Shown here piece after piece: positions 1 to 7,105 of a DNA stretch of 64,000 nt. Origin of the DNA: JBOFLG01 sp051657745 (lineage in GTDB: Bacteria; Actinomycetota; Actinomycetes; Actinomycetales; Dermatophilaceae); contig JBOFLG010000117.1 of the NCBI GenBank assembly GCA_051657745.1, positions 1 through 64,000 of the forward strand, written 5' to 3'. The notes below the pieces were generated by a model. That model saw nothing but the letters and a program-made list of their open reading frames with translations. It did not search any database and was not told the DNA's origin. The translations under genes were made by a program, and so were the position numbers. The first letter of the stretch is position 1. Every line of letters starts with the position of its first letter.

Positions 1-638
1 TCGGCGGTGTCGCTTTCCTCTTGGCCGACCTTGTCGAGTTTGCGGCCCCGGGAGAACCCCTCCATGCCGTCCTCGACCATGAACAGCGTGATGCCCTTCG
101 CGCCTTTGCTCGGGTCGGTGCGCGCCGCGACGATGACCAGGTCGGCCTGATAGCCGTTCGTGATGAAGGTCTTGCTGCCGTTCATCACCCAGTGGTCGCC
201 GTCGCGCACCGCGGTGGTCTTCAGGGCGGCGAGGTCGGAGCCGCCGCCCGGCTCGGTCATTGCGATTGCGCAGATCTTTTCGCCGGCGGCCATCGCCGGG
301 AGCCACCGCTCCTTTTGCTCCTGCGTGCCCAGGTCGACGAGATATGGCGGGCAGACGTCGGAGTGGATGCCGAAGCAGGAGCCGACCGCGGCGTTGAACC
401 CGCTGAGCACCTCGGCCGCAATGGCATTGAAGCGGTAGTCCTCGGCGCCCATGCCGCCGAACTCCTCGGGGATGTCGAGTCCGAAGAGCCCCTGCGCGCC
501 GGCTTCCTTCCAGAGGTCTCGGTCGATGGACTTCACCTCGAGCATCTGTTCGGCGCGCGGCCGCAGGGTGCGCTCGACGAACTCCTGCACCGAGGCGCGA
601 AAGTCCTCGTGGGTCGACGAGTAGATGTTGCGTGGCAT
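1..638 (-). CDS. acyl-CoA dehydrogenase, 3' end outside window
   Basis: The gene starts at ATG 638 behind a strong GGAGGAGTTCCC ribosome site and runs off the left edge, leaving about 212 residues. The visible part has the N-terminal helical domain (DIPEEFGGMGAEDYRF) and the middle-domain signature AMTEPGGGSDLAALKT, followed by KTFITNGYQADLVIVAARTD. These are typical of FAD-dependent acyl-CoA dehydrogenases, which carry out the alpha,beta-desaturation of acyl-CoA thioesters in beta-oxidation. The catalytic base and C-terminal domain lie outside the window, so chain-length preference cannot be judged. It is divergent from a TetR regulator with a palindrome between them, which suggests local repression relieved by an acyl-CoA-type ligand (inference). 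Confidence 0.9.
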   Translation of the reverse strand, partial: MPRNIYSSTHEDFRASVQEFVERTLRPRAEQMLEVKSIDRDLWKEAGAQGLFGLDIPEEFGGMGAEDYRFNAIAAEVLSGFNAAVGSCFGIHSDVCPPYLVDLGTQEQKERWLPAMAAGEKICAIAMTEPGGGSDLAALKTTAVRDGDHWVMNGSKTFITNGYQADLVIVAARTDPSKGAKGITLFMVEDGMEGFSRGRKLDKVGQEESDTA

Positions 639-718
639 GGGAACTCCTCCAGTCGACTCGGATGTCACCGGGTGGCGATGGCGTCGATAGCACGATGATG
701 ACGGAATCCACGCGCCCG

Positions 719-735
719 AGTAAGCGCTTGCTTAG
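719..735. promoter_or_regulatory. putative TetR operator between acyl-CoA dehydrogenase and tetR
   Basis: The sequence AGTAAGCGCTTGCTTAG contains the inverted repeat TAAGC-GCTT-GCTTA (721-734). It lies just upstream of the tetR start and 81 bp upstream of the divergent dehydrogenase start. Fatty-acid-type TetR regulators commonly bind such dyads in their divergent promoter, so autoregulation is likely. This is based on sequence symmetry and context only. Confidence 0.55.
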
Positions 736-752
736 TTTTGCTGGCATGCGGC

Positions 753-1442
753 ATGCTGTCAACCGTGTCACCGACCCCGTCGAGAACCGAGGATGACGTC
801 CTCGCCGCGCTTGCCCCCAAGGGTGGGCGCCCGGCATCCGCTGACGGCACCCCGGCATCCGTGGATGGAGTCACTGACACCGCGCTGCGGGTCATGCTCG
901 CCGCGGCCGATGCCTTCGCCGAGCGCGGCTTCCCCTCCACCACCACTCGGGACATCGCCTCCCGCGCCGGTCTGTCGCCCGCCGGGGTCTACGTGCACTT
1001 CGCCAGCAAGGAGGAACTGCTGTTCGAGTTGAGCCGTCGCGGCCACGCCACCGCGCGCGACCTGCTCGTGGCCGCCGCCGAATCAGCGGCCACCCCCACC
1101 GACGCCCTCCGCGCCATCATCGGTGGGTTCTCCCGGTGGCACGCCGAACACCACCAGCTCGGCCGGATCGTCCAGTTCGAGTTCCGCCACCTGCACGCCG
1201 ACCATCGGGACGAGGTGCTCGCCCTCCGCAAGGAAATCGACGAGGTCGTTGCCGGAGTGCTTCGCGATGGTGTGGCAACCGGCGAGTTCGAGGTATCCGA
1301 TGTCGGCGGCACGGCACTCGCCCTGCTCTCGATGGCCGTCGACGTTTCCCGGTGGTACGCGCCGGGAATGCGCCGGACCGCGGAAGATCTGGAGCGCTCG
1401 TACGGCGAGCTCGCCCTCCGACTGGTCGAGGCTCACCGCTGA
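753..1442 (+). CDS. TetR/AcrR family transcriptional regulator
   Basis: An N-terminal helix-turn-helix is clear in TTTRDIASRAGLSPAGVYVHF followed by KEELLFEL. It is followed by a helical ligand domain of about 130 residues. ATG 753 gives 229 residues; a TTG at 738 would add five, and GTG 765 is also possible. The first 35 residues are Ser/Pro/Ala-rich and probably disordered. The gene is divergent from the acyl-CoA dehydrogenase, with the 719-735 palindrome in between, so it probably represses that gene and itself. The ligand is unknown; an acyl-CoA is the simplest guess. Confidence 0.85.
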   Translation: MLSTVSPTPSRTEDDVLAALAPKGGRPASADGTPASVDGVTDTALRVMLAAADAFAERGFPSTTTRDIASRAGLSPAGVYVHFASKEELLFELSRRGHATARDLLVAAAESAATPTDALRAIIGGFSRWHAEHHQLGRIVQFEFRHLHADHRDEVLALRKEIDEVVAGVLRDGVATGEFEVSDVGGTALALLSMAVDVSRWYAPGMRRTAEDLERSYGELALRLVEAHR

Positions 1443-1566
1443 GCCCACCCCCGACACGCCGCGTCGTCGCACCGTCAGCAGGATGGCCCGACCGCAGACC
1501 GGCGACCCGGCACCCTCCGGTGACCGCAGACCGTCGACCCCTCCCCCGCACAGGTATGGTGTCGCG

Positions 1567-2325
1567 GTGACCAGCGCCGACATCGCGTCCGTGGCGGCTC
1601 GGACCGCCCCCGGCCACGGGGGCTCGCCGTCAATCGCCGTCTCCGACTATTGGTGGTACACCGCTCGCGCCGATCTCCTCGAGGTGGCCCTGCGGCAGTA
1701 TGTCGAGGGCGCCACCACCGCACTTGACCTCGGCAGCGCCGACGGCCCGAGCGCTGGCTGGTTTCGCGAGACTGCCCGGCGCACGATCTCGCTGGATATC
1801 GACCCGCGAGGGCTCACCGTCGGCGGAGTCTGCGGTTCCGCACTGGCCCTGCCATTCCCCGACGCCGCCTTCGACGCGGTGGCGGCGTTCGACGTCATCG
1901 AACACTGCGAGCCCGAGGCTGCAGCCCTCGGCGAGGTGCATCGGGTGCTCCGGCCGGGCGGGGTGTTCGTGATGTCGGTTCCGGCCTACTCCTGGGCGTG
2001 GAGCGACTTCGACATCGCCAACGGGCACCACCGGCGCTACACCCGCCCCCGTGCTGTCGCGGCCCTGAAACGGGCTGGGTTCGCGGTGCAGCGGGCCACC
2101 TACGGCTTCGCCACAGTTTTCCCGATGTTCGCCGCCGAACGCCTGGTGCGCAAGGTGGCCCGGCGCCGGCCCGACTCCGCTGCCGACATCGTCGACGTCC
2201 CCCGGCTCCCCCGGCCGCTCAATGCGGCCCTTCGCACCCTCTGCCGAGCCGATGAGGCGATGCTCCGGGGCCGCGATCTGCCATTCGGCTCATCGGTGTT
2301 CGTCGCCGCCACTCGGCCGCGCTAG
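1567..2325 (+). CDS. SAM-dependent class I methyltransferase
   Basis: This 252-residue protein has the class I Rossmann motifs: TALDLGSADGPSAGWF (motif I), ISLDIDPRG (acidic end of strand 2), LPFPDAAFDAVAAFDVIEH and LRPGGVFVMSVPAY. These mark a Methyltransf_11-type enzyme using S-adenosylmethionine. The substrate is unknown. The sugar epimerase and glycosyltransferase genes converge on it from the other side, and methyltransferases of this type with a YSWAWSDFD segment often sit in surface-glycan loci, so a sugar or lipid-linked substrate is possible (inference). The reading frame is open further upstream, but GTG 1567 precedes the first conserved region; ATG 1483 is an alternative. Confidence 0.8.
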   Translation: MTSADIASVAARTAPGHGGSPSIAVSDYWWYTARADLLEVALRQYVEGATTALDLGSADGPSAGWFRETARRTISLDIDPRGLTVGGVCGSALALPFPDAAFDAVAAFDVIEHCEPEAAALGEVHRVLRPGGVFVMSVPAYSWAWSDFDIANGHHRRYTRPRAVAALKRAGFAVQRATYGFATVFPMFAAERLVRKVARRRPDSAADIVDVPRLPRPLNAALRTLCRADEAMLRGRDLPFGSSVFVAATRPR

Positions 2326-3281
2326 CCGTCGAGCGGCCCGCCCCCCACCACCCGGGCCTGCACATCGGTGGCCGTAGCAGACAAACCAGCCGCCAGCGTG
2401 GTGGTGGCGAGCGCATCCACCTGGGGCCACACCACCGACCGGAAACGAAGATCGAGCACCTGGCCCGCCCCCAGCGGTGCAACCGGGATGACGCGGAGCG
2501 GGCGGTGCAGCACCCGCCGCGCCTCCCCGATCACGTGGCCCACGGTGACCGGCCGCCCCGAGGCGAACACCTTGGTGACGACGGTTCCCGGCGGTTCGGC
2601 CAGCGAGCGGATGATGGCGGCGGCCGTCATCCGGCCCGCGTCGGTGACGTAGAGGTAGTCGCGGATGGTGTCCAGCGAGACGTAGACCGGGAGCGGCCGC
2701 CCGGTGGTGTCGGCGAGGCACAGCTGAGAGATCAGGCCCTGCGGTTTGCCCAGCACCTGCCCGGGGCCGTAGACGTTGCTGAACCGGCCGATCACCGCAC
2801 GGAGACCGGTGCTGGACACCAGGCCGGTCAGGGCTCGCTCCATCGCCAATTTCGTACGGCCGTAGGCCACCAGCGGCCGCGGCTCGGTTCGCTCGTCGAA
2901 CGGCGGATCCGCGGAGCCGGCGTGCAGACCACCAGCAGAGGACGCGAGAAAGACCGTACCCTGGTCGCCGTCCCCGGCCGTCCCGCGGAGCGCCGCCAGC
3001 GCCTGCTCGAAGACCCGCAGTTCGACCGCGAGCACCGCCTCACCGGTCGCCACGACCCCGGCTCCCGCGCACCACGCGACCATCCAGGTGCGACCGGCCC
3101 GCCGCCGGGCAAACTCACCGAAGGCGTTCGCCAAGGCGTCCACCGCGGCAGCTTCCTCAGCCCACGGCACCCGCGCCTCGGTGACCTCGACACCGGCCTC
3201 GCGCAGCGCCGTGACAACGCCTCGACCGACCAGACCACCGGACCCGACGACCAGAGCGAGCGGGGCCTGCGGAACTCTCAC
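2322..3281 (-). CDS. NAD-dependent epimerase/dehydratase (SDR family)
   Basis: This 319-residue extended SDR has the N-terminal nucleotide site LVVGSGGLVGRGVV (GxxGxxG), a catalytic Tyr-Lys pair in YGRTKLAMER, and an SSAGG segment upstream of it. Such proteins epimerise, dehydrate or reduce nucleotide-sugars. GTG 3281 overlaps the stop of the glycosyltransferase by GTGA, which decides the start and indicates translational coupling. The frame stays open upstream inside the glycosyltransferase, but that part is arginine-rich shadow sequence. The two proteins probably act on the same glycan. Its last bases overlap the end of the converging methyltransferase gene. Confidence 0.85.
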   Translation of the reverse strand: MRVPQAPLALVVGSGGLVGRGVVTALREAGVEVTEARVPWAEEAAAVDALANAFGEFARRRAGRTWMVAWCAGAGVVATGEAVLAVELRVFEQALAALRGTAGDGDQGTVFLASSAGGLHAGSADPPFDERTEPRPLVAYGRTKLAMERALTGLVSSTGLRAVIGRFSNVYGPGQVLGKPQGLISQLCLADTTGRPLPVYVSLDTIRDYLYVTDAGRMTAAAIIRSLAEPPGTVVTKVFASGRPVTVGHVIGEARRVLHRPLRVIPVAPLGAGQVLDLRFRSVVWPQVDALATTTLAAGLSATATDVQARVVGGGPLDG

Positions 3282-4387
3282 CCGCCGCCCGAACGGTGCG
3301 CTGGCTGTCGCTGCGGCGACGAGCCGCTGCCGGCCGCTGGCTGCGCCGACTCTCTGCCGAGCGGGCCGTCGAGGCGGTCCCGGACTGGGAGGTAGAGCGG
3401 CTTCCCCATGGCCATATCGACGGCCATGCCGACGTACTCGGCGATGACCCCCAAGCTGAACAGGATGACGCCGGTGGCCGCCATCAGCAGCAGCATGGTG
3501 GAGGTCCAGCCGGGCACCTCCCACCAGTCGGCGGCCCGCCCGATCACGAGTGCCGCGGCAACCAGGGGCGCAAGTAGGACAGCGGCGGCGCCGGTAGCGC
3601 TGACCCATCGCAGCGGCGTGGTCCCGCTGGAGAGGACCAACCGCCAGAAGTGCGACAGCAACCCGCGCAGCCGGTAGCCCGACGGCCGGCCACTCTCAGC
3701 CCGCATCTTCATCGGACAGGTCGCGACCCGGCGGGCGACCCAGGCGATCGCGACGTCGAGGTAGATCCCCGGGCCGGCGTACGCGGCGACCGACCGGCCC
3801 ACCTCGCCGAGCACGAGGCGGTAACTGAAGAAGTCGCCTGCGCGCGCGTCGTTGGCCAGCCTGGACACCACCCATTTCGCACCACGGGAGGCGATGTTGC
3901 GCAGCGCGCCGTGCGGTGGCACGTTGCTCGGCCGCGCATACACCACGTCGGCCTGCTCGTCCATCGCCACGTCGATCAGGTCGGCGATGCGCTCCGGGTC
4001 GTGCTGGCCGTCCTCGTCCATCGTCACAACCCACTCCCCGCCGGATGCTGCGACGCCGGCAAGGGTGGCGGCGTGCTGGCCGAAGTTGCGGCTCAACCAC
4101 ACCGGCCGGACCCACTCGTGGGTGCGGGCGAGTTCCCGGATGACGGCATCGGACCCGTCGGGACCGCAGTCGTCGACGAGGAATACCTCGGTGACCCGGT
4201 ATCGACGGCCGGCCGGAGTTGTGCGCTCGGACACCGACGCTGCCAACTCGGCGACCAGCCCGGGAAGGGTACGCACCCCCTGATAGACGGGCACCACCAC
4301 CGACACCAGGTGCGGAGGGCTGGGCTCGCGATCCACGGCCGCCACCCTAGTGGGGGATGACGACCCGTCGCTGCGTGGCGCGCGCAA
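3278..4387 (-). CDS. family 2 glycosyltransferase with C-terminal membrane anchor
   Basis: The GT-A fold begins SVVVPVYQGVRTLPG, continues with VFLVDDCGPDGS, and has a DxD-type metal site in TMDEDGQHDPERI. After about residue 250 come two hydrophobic segments (AAAVLLAPLVAAALVIG and MLLLMAATGVILFSLGVIAEY), the layout of the DPM1/GtrB/ArnC group that transfers sugars to polyprenyl phosphate at the inner membrane face. The start is uncertain: TTG 4387 follows the ettA stop by 14 bases, and GTG 4345 would remove 14 residues ahead of the conserved core. The gene is coupled to the epimerase downstream. Confidence 0.88.
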   Translation of the reverse strand: MRAPRSDGSSSPTRVAAVDREPSPPHLVSVVVPVYQGVRTLPGLVAELAASVSERTTPAGRRYRVTEVFLVDDCGPDGSDAVIRELARTHEWVRPVWLSRNFGQHAATLAGVAASGGEWVVTMDEDGQHDPERIADLIDVAMDEQADVVYARPSNVPPHGALRNIASRGAKWVVSRLANDARAGDFFSYRLVLGEVGRSVAAYAGPGIYLDVAIAWVARRVATCPMKMRAESGRPSGYRLRGLLSHFWRLVLSSGTTPLRWVSATGAAAVLLAPLVAAALVIGRAADWWEVPGWTSTMLLLMAATGVILFSLGVIAEYVGMAVDMAMGKPLYLPVRDRLDGPLGRESAQPAAGSGSSPQRQPAHRSGGG

Positions 4388-4401
4388 CGGCCTGCCGGCC
4401 C

Positions 4402-6084
4402 TCAGTCGCGGGTCAGTTTGCGGTAGGTGACGCGGTGCGGGCGCGCGGCGTCCTCACCGAGACGCTCGACCTTATTCTGCTCGTACGCCTCGAAGTTGCC
4501 CTCGAACCAGTGCCATCGCGCCGGGTTCTCGTCGGTGCCCTCGTAGGCGAGGATGTGAGTGGCCACCCGGTCGAGGAACCACCGATCGTGGCTGATCACG
4601 ACGGCGCACCCGGGAAACTCCAGCAGTGCGTTCTCGAGGGACCCGAGGGTCTCGACGTCGAGGTCATTGGTGGGCTCGTCGAGGAGTAGCAGGTTGCCGC
4701 CCTCCTTGAGAGTCAGCGCGAGGTTGAGCCGGTTGCGCTCACCACCGGAGAGCACCCCGGTCTTCTTCTGCTGGTCTGGGCCCTTGAACCCGAACTGGCT
4801 CACGTAGGCGCGCGAAGGGATCTCGACGCGCCCCACGTTGATGTAGTCGTGCCCACCAGACACGGTCTCCCACAGGTTCTTCGCCGGGTCGAGACCACCG
4901 CGGCTCTGGTCGACGTACGAGATCTGCACGGTCTCACCGATGTCGACCGCTCCCCCGTCGGGTTCCTCGAGGCCGACGATGGTCTTGAACAAGGTGGTCT
5001 TGCCAACCCCATTAGGGCCAATAACCCCAACAATCCCGTTGCGCGGCAACGTGAATGAGAGGTCGTCGATGAGCATCCGCCCGCCGAACCCCTTGCGCAG
5101 GCCAGCCACTTCGATGACCTTGCTGCCCAGCCGTGGCCCCGGCGGGATCTGGATCTCCTCGAAGTCGAGCTTGCGGGTGCGGTCCGCCTCGGCAGCCATC
5201 TCCTCGTAGCGCTGCAGCCGTGCCTTGGACTTGGTCTGCCGTGCCTTGGCGTTGCTGCGCACCCAGGCCAACTCGTCGGCGAGGCGCTTGGCGAGCTTGA
5301 CATCCTTCTTGCCCTGCACCTCCAGCCGCGCCTGCTTCTTCTCGAGGTACGTCGAATAGTTGCCCTCGTAGGGGTATGCCCGGCCGCGGTCGAGCTCGAG
5401 GATCCACTGCGCGACGTTGTCCATGAAATACCGGTCGTGGGTGACCGCAACGACGGCGCCGGGATACGCGGCGAGGTGTTGCTCGAGCCAGAGCACCGAC
5501 TCAGCGTCGAGGTGGTTGGTCGGCTCGTCGAGGAGGAGGAGGTCGGGCTTCTGCAGCAACAACTTGCACAGGGCGACCCGACGCCGCTCACCCCCAGAAA
5601 GCACCGTGACGTCGGCGTCGGGCGGCGGGCAGCGCAGCGCATCCATCGCTTGCTCCAGTTGGGAGTCGAGGTCCCAGGCGTCGGCTGCGTCGATAGCTTC
5701 CTGGAGCTGCCCCATCTCGGCCATCAGGGCGTCGAAGTCGGCGCCCTCTTCAGCCATCAGCGCCGAGATCTCGTTGTACCGGTCGAGCTTGCCCTTGATC
5801 TCGCCGGCGCCCTCCTCGACGTTCCCGAGGACGGTCTTCTCGTCGTTCAGCTCCGGCTCTTGCATCAGGATGCCGACCGAGTACCCCGGCGTCAGCCTCG
5901 CCTCGCCGTTGGACGGCTGGTCGAGACCGGCCATGATCTTCAGGACCGATGACTTGCCCGCTCCGTTCGGCCCGACGACGCCGATCTTGGCGCCCGGATA
6001 GAACGACAGCGTGACGTCGTCGAGGATGACCTTGTCGCCGTGCGCCTTGCGGGCGCGCGCCATGACGTAGATGAACTCCGGCAT
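4402..6084 (-). CDS. ettA: energy-dependent translational throttle protein EttA (ABC-F)
   Basis: This 560-residue soluble protein has two ABC ATPase domains and no membrane segment. Walker A motifs are GPNGAGKSS and GPNGVGKTT, signatures are LSGGERRRVAL and LSGGERNRLNL, and both Walker B boxes read LLLLDEPTN. Between them is the ABC-F linker arm (WVRSNAKARQTKSKARL) expected to contact the ribosomal E site. EttA gates entry of the 70S initiation complex into elongation according to ATP/ADP ratio. The length and the start MPEFIYVMARARK match the EttA subfamily, not the antibiotic-resistance ABC-Fs. A 247-bp gap containing a tandem repeat separates it from ssb upstream. Confidence 0.95.
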   Translation of the reverse strand: MPEFIYVMARARKAHGDKVILDDVTLSFYPGAKIGVVGPNGAGKSSVLKIMAGLDQPSNGEARLTPGYSVGILMQEPELNDEKTVLGNVEEGAGEIKGKLDRYNEISALMAEEGADFDALMAEMGQLQEAIDAADAWDLDSQLEQAMDALRCPPPDADVTVLSGGERRRVALCKLLLQKPDLLLLDEPTNHLDAESVLWLEQHLAAYPGAVVAVTHDRYFMDNVAQWILELDRGRAYPYEGNYSTYLEKKQARLEVQGKKDVKLAKRLADELAWVRSNAKARQTKSKARLQRYEEMAAEADRTRKLDFEEIQIPPGPRLGSKVIEVAGLRKGFGGRMLIDDLSFTLPRNGIVGVIGPNGVGKTTLFKTIVGLEEPDGGAVDIGETVQISYVDQSRGGLDPAKNLWETVSGGHDYINVGRVEIPSRAYVSQFGFKGPDQQKKTGVLSGGERNRLNLALTLKEGGNLLLLDEPTNDLDVETLGSLENALLEFPGCAVVISHDRWFLDRVATHILAYEGTDENPARWHWFEGNFEAYEQNKVERLGEDAARPHRVTYRKLTRD

Positions 6085-6200
6085 GACACCAGGCTAACGA
6101 TCTCGACCCGCAGCCCCGAATCCAGCTGGTTGTCGGGCCGCGCGAACCACGCCGCCGTCCCCGCCGTTCCGCCCGACGGCAACCGCCGACCGCGCCGACC

Positions 6201-6264
6201 GCCGACCCTGCCAACCGCCGACTCCGCCAACCGCCGACCCCGCCAACCGCCGACCCCGCCGACC
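6201..6264. repeat. four 16-bp tandem repeats in the ssb-ettA gap
   Basis: Four consecutive 16-bp units of the form GCCGACCCCGCCAACC start at 6201, 6217, 6233 and 6249, with one to three differences between units. They lie between the ssb stop and the ettA start, in the likely ettA leader or promoter region. No convincing protein frame runs through them. Confidence 0.8.
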
Positions 6265-6331
6265 GCGCCTCCGTGCCGATGACGCCGTACCGCCCGGTGA
6301 TGCGGAAGCCGGGAACAGCGATCGTGCTGCC

Positions 6332-6901
6332 TCAGGCCGCCGAGGTCTCGGCCTCCGCATCGCCGCGGGACCCCATTGGCAGTAGTGGCCCGGTACGGTC
6401 CGGAGCCGGCGCTGGCATCGCGCCCTGGCTGCTGCCTCCAACGCCGTCGTCGACCACGTAGTCGACCTGGCCAGGGTCGCCCAACTCCCATGACTGGCCG
6501 GCCGGCTCCTGGGTCGTGTCGCGACCAACAGGTGCTCCTCCGTTCCTGGTGTATCGCGTTGTGCCCCAACGCAGATCATGACCAATGGAATCGGCATCGA
6601 GCTCAACCCGGGTGCCGGTCGTGCCGTCACTACGCGGGTAGTCGCGCACCACCTGGCGGCCGTACACCGTGACCGGCTCGCCCTTTCGCAGGGAGGCCGC
6701 CGCGTTGGCGCCCAGACTCCGCCACGCGGACACCCGATAGAAGCTTGTCGGACCGTCCTCGTAGGTGCCCGGCTGGCCGACCACCTGCCGGCGCGGGTTG
6801 GTGGCGACCGAGAAGGATGCCACCGGGACCCCGTCACCGGTCGTCCGAATCGTGGGATCGGCCGTCATCCGCCCACGGATGGTCACCCAGGTGTCATTCA
6901 T
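6332..6901 (-). CDS. ssb: single-stranded DNA-binding protein, paralogue type
   Basis: This 189-residue protein has an N-terminal OB fold: WVTIRGRMTADPTIRTT, VPVASFSVATNPRR, SFYRVSAWRSLGANAAASL and GEPVTVYGRQVVRDY. ATG 6901 follows a GGAGGACGTGCG ribosome site. The C-terminal tail is low-complexity and ends AEAETSAA; it lacks the acidic DDDxPF tip that recruits partner proteins in housekeeping SSB. This suggests a secondary SSB, such as one used in competence or stress, and that the main ssb next to rpsF/rpsR lies elsewhere (inference). Confidence 0.85.
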   Translation of the reverse strand: MNDTWVTIRGRMTADPTIRTTGDGVPVASFSVATNPRRQVVGQPGTYEDGPTSFYRVSAWRSLGANAAASLRKGEPVTVYGRQVVRDYPRSDGTTGTRVELDADSIGHDLRWGTTRYTRNGGAPVGRDTTQEPAGQSWELGDPGQVDYVVDDGVGGSSQGAMPAPAPDRTGPLLPMGSRGDAEAETSAA

Positions 6902-7012
6902 CGCACGTCCTCCATCCTCGCGCCCCGCCGGTTGGGGGCGTCGAGACCAGAGTGCGCTGCTCCACCCGTCGTGGTCAGCGTGGTGCGCGACGCGGCGCCG
7001 ATCTGTGGACCG

Positions 7013-7033
7013 AGGGCGCCACACCTGCGCCCT
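7013..7033. terminator. hairpin downstream of the GTPase pair
   Basis: AGGGCGC (7013-7019) pairs perfectly with GCGCCCT (7027-7033) across a 7-base loop, 73 bp beyond the end of the minus-strand GTPase gene. There is no U-tract, so it would be a weak or Rho-assisted terminator. It also sits in the upstream region of ssb. Confidence 0.35.
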
Positions 7034-7041
7034 GTGGACAA
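7033..7041 (-). promoter_or_regulatory. perfect DnaA-box-like 9-mer upstream of ssb
   Basis: The minus strand reads TTGTCCACA, the consensus DnaA box of high-GC actinobacteria, about 130 bp upstream of ssb. A partial copy (TGTGGAC on the plus strand) lies about 30 bp away at 7004-7010. A single box may be chance. Confidence 0.3.
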
Positions 7042-7105
7042 CCGGCGCCGACGACGATCCCCACGGGCACGCCTGGACCATGATTTTCGCTGGTGCCGAC
7101 CTCGA

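Noticed and set aside
1123..1566. N-terminal extension of the methyltransferase frame
   Set aside because: It overlaps the TetR gene in another frame and is low-complexity; the conserved protein starts near 1567.
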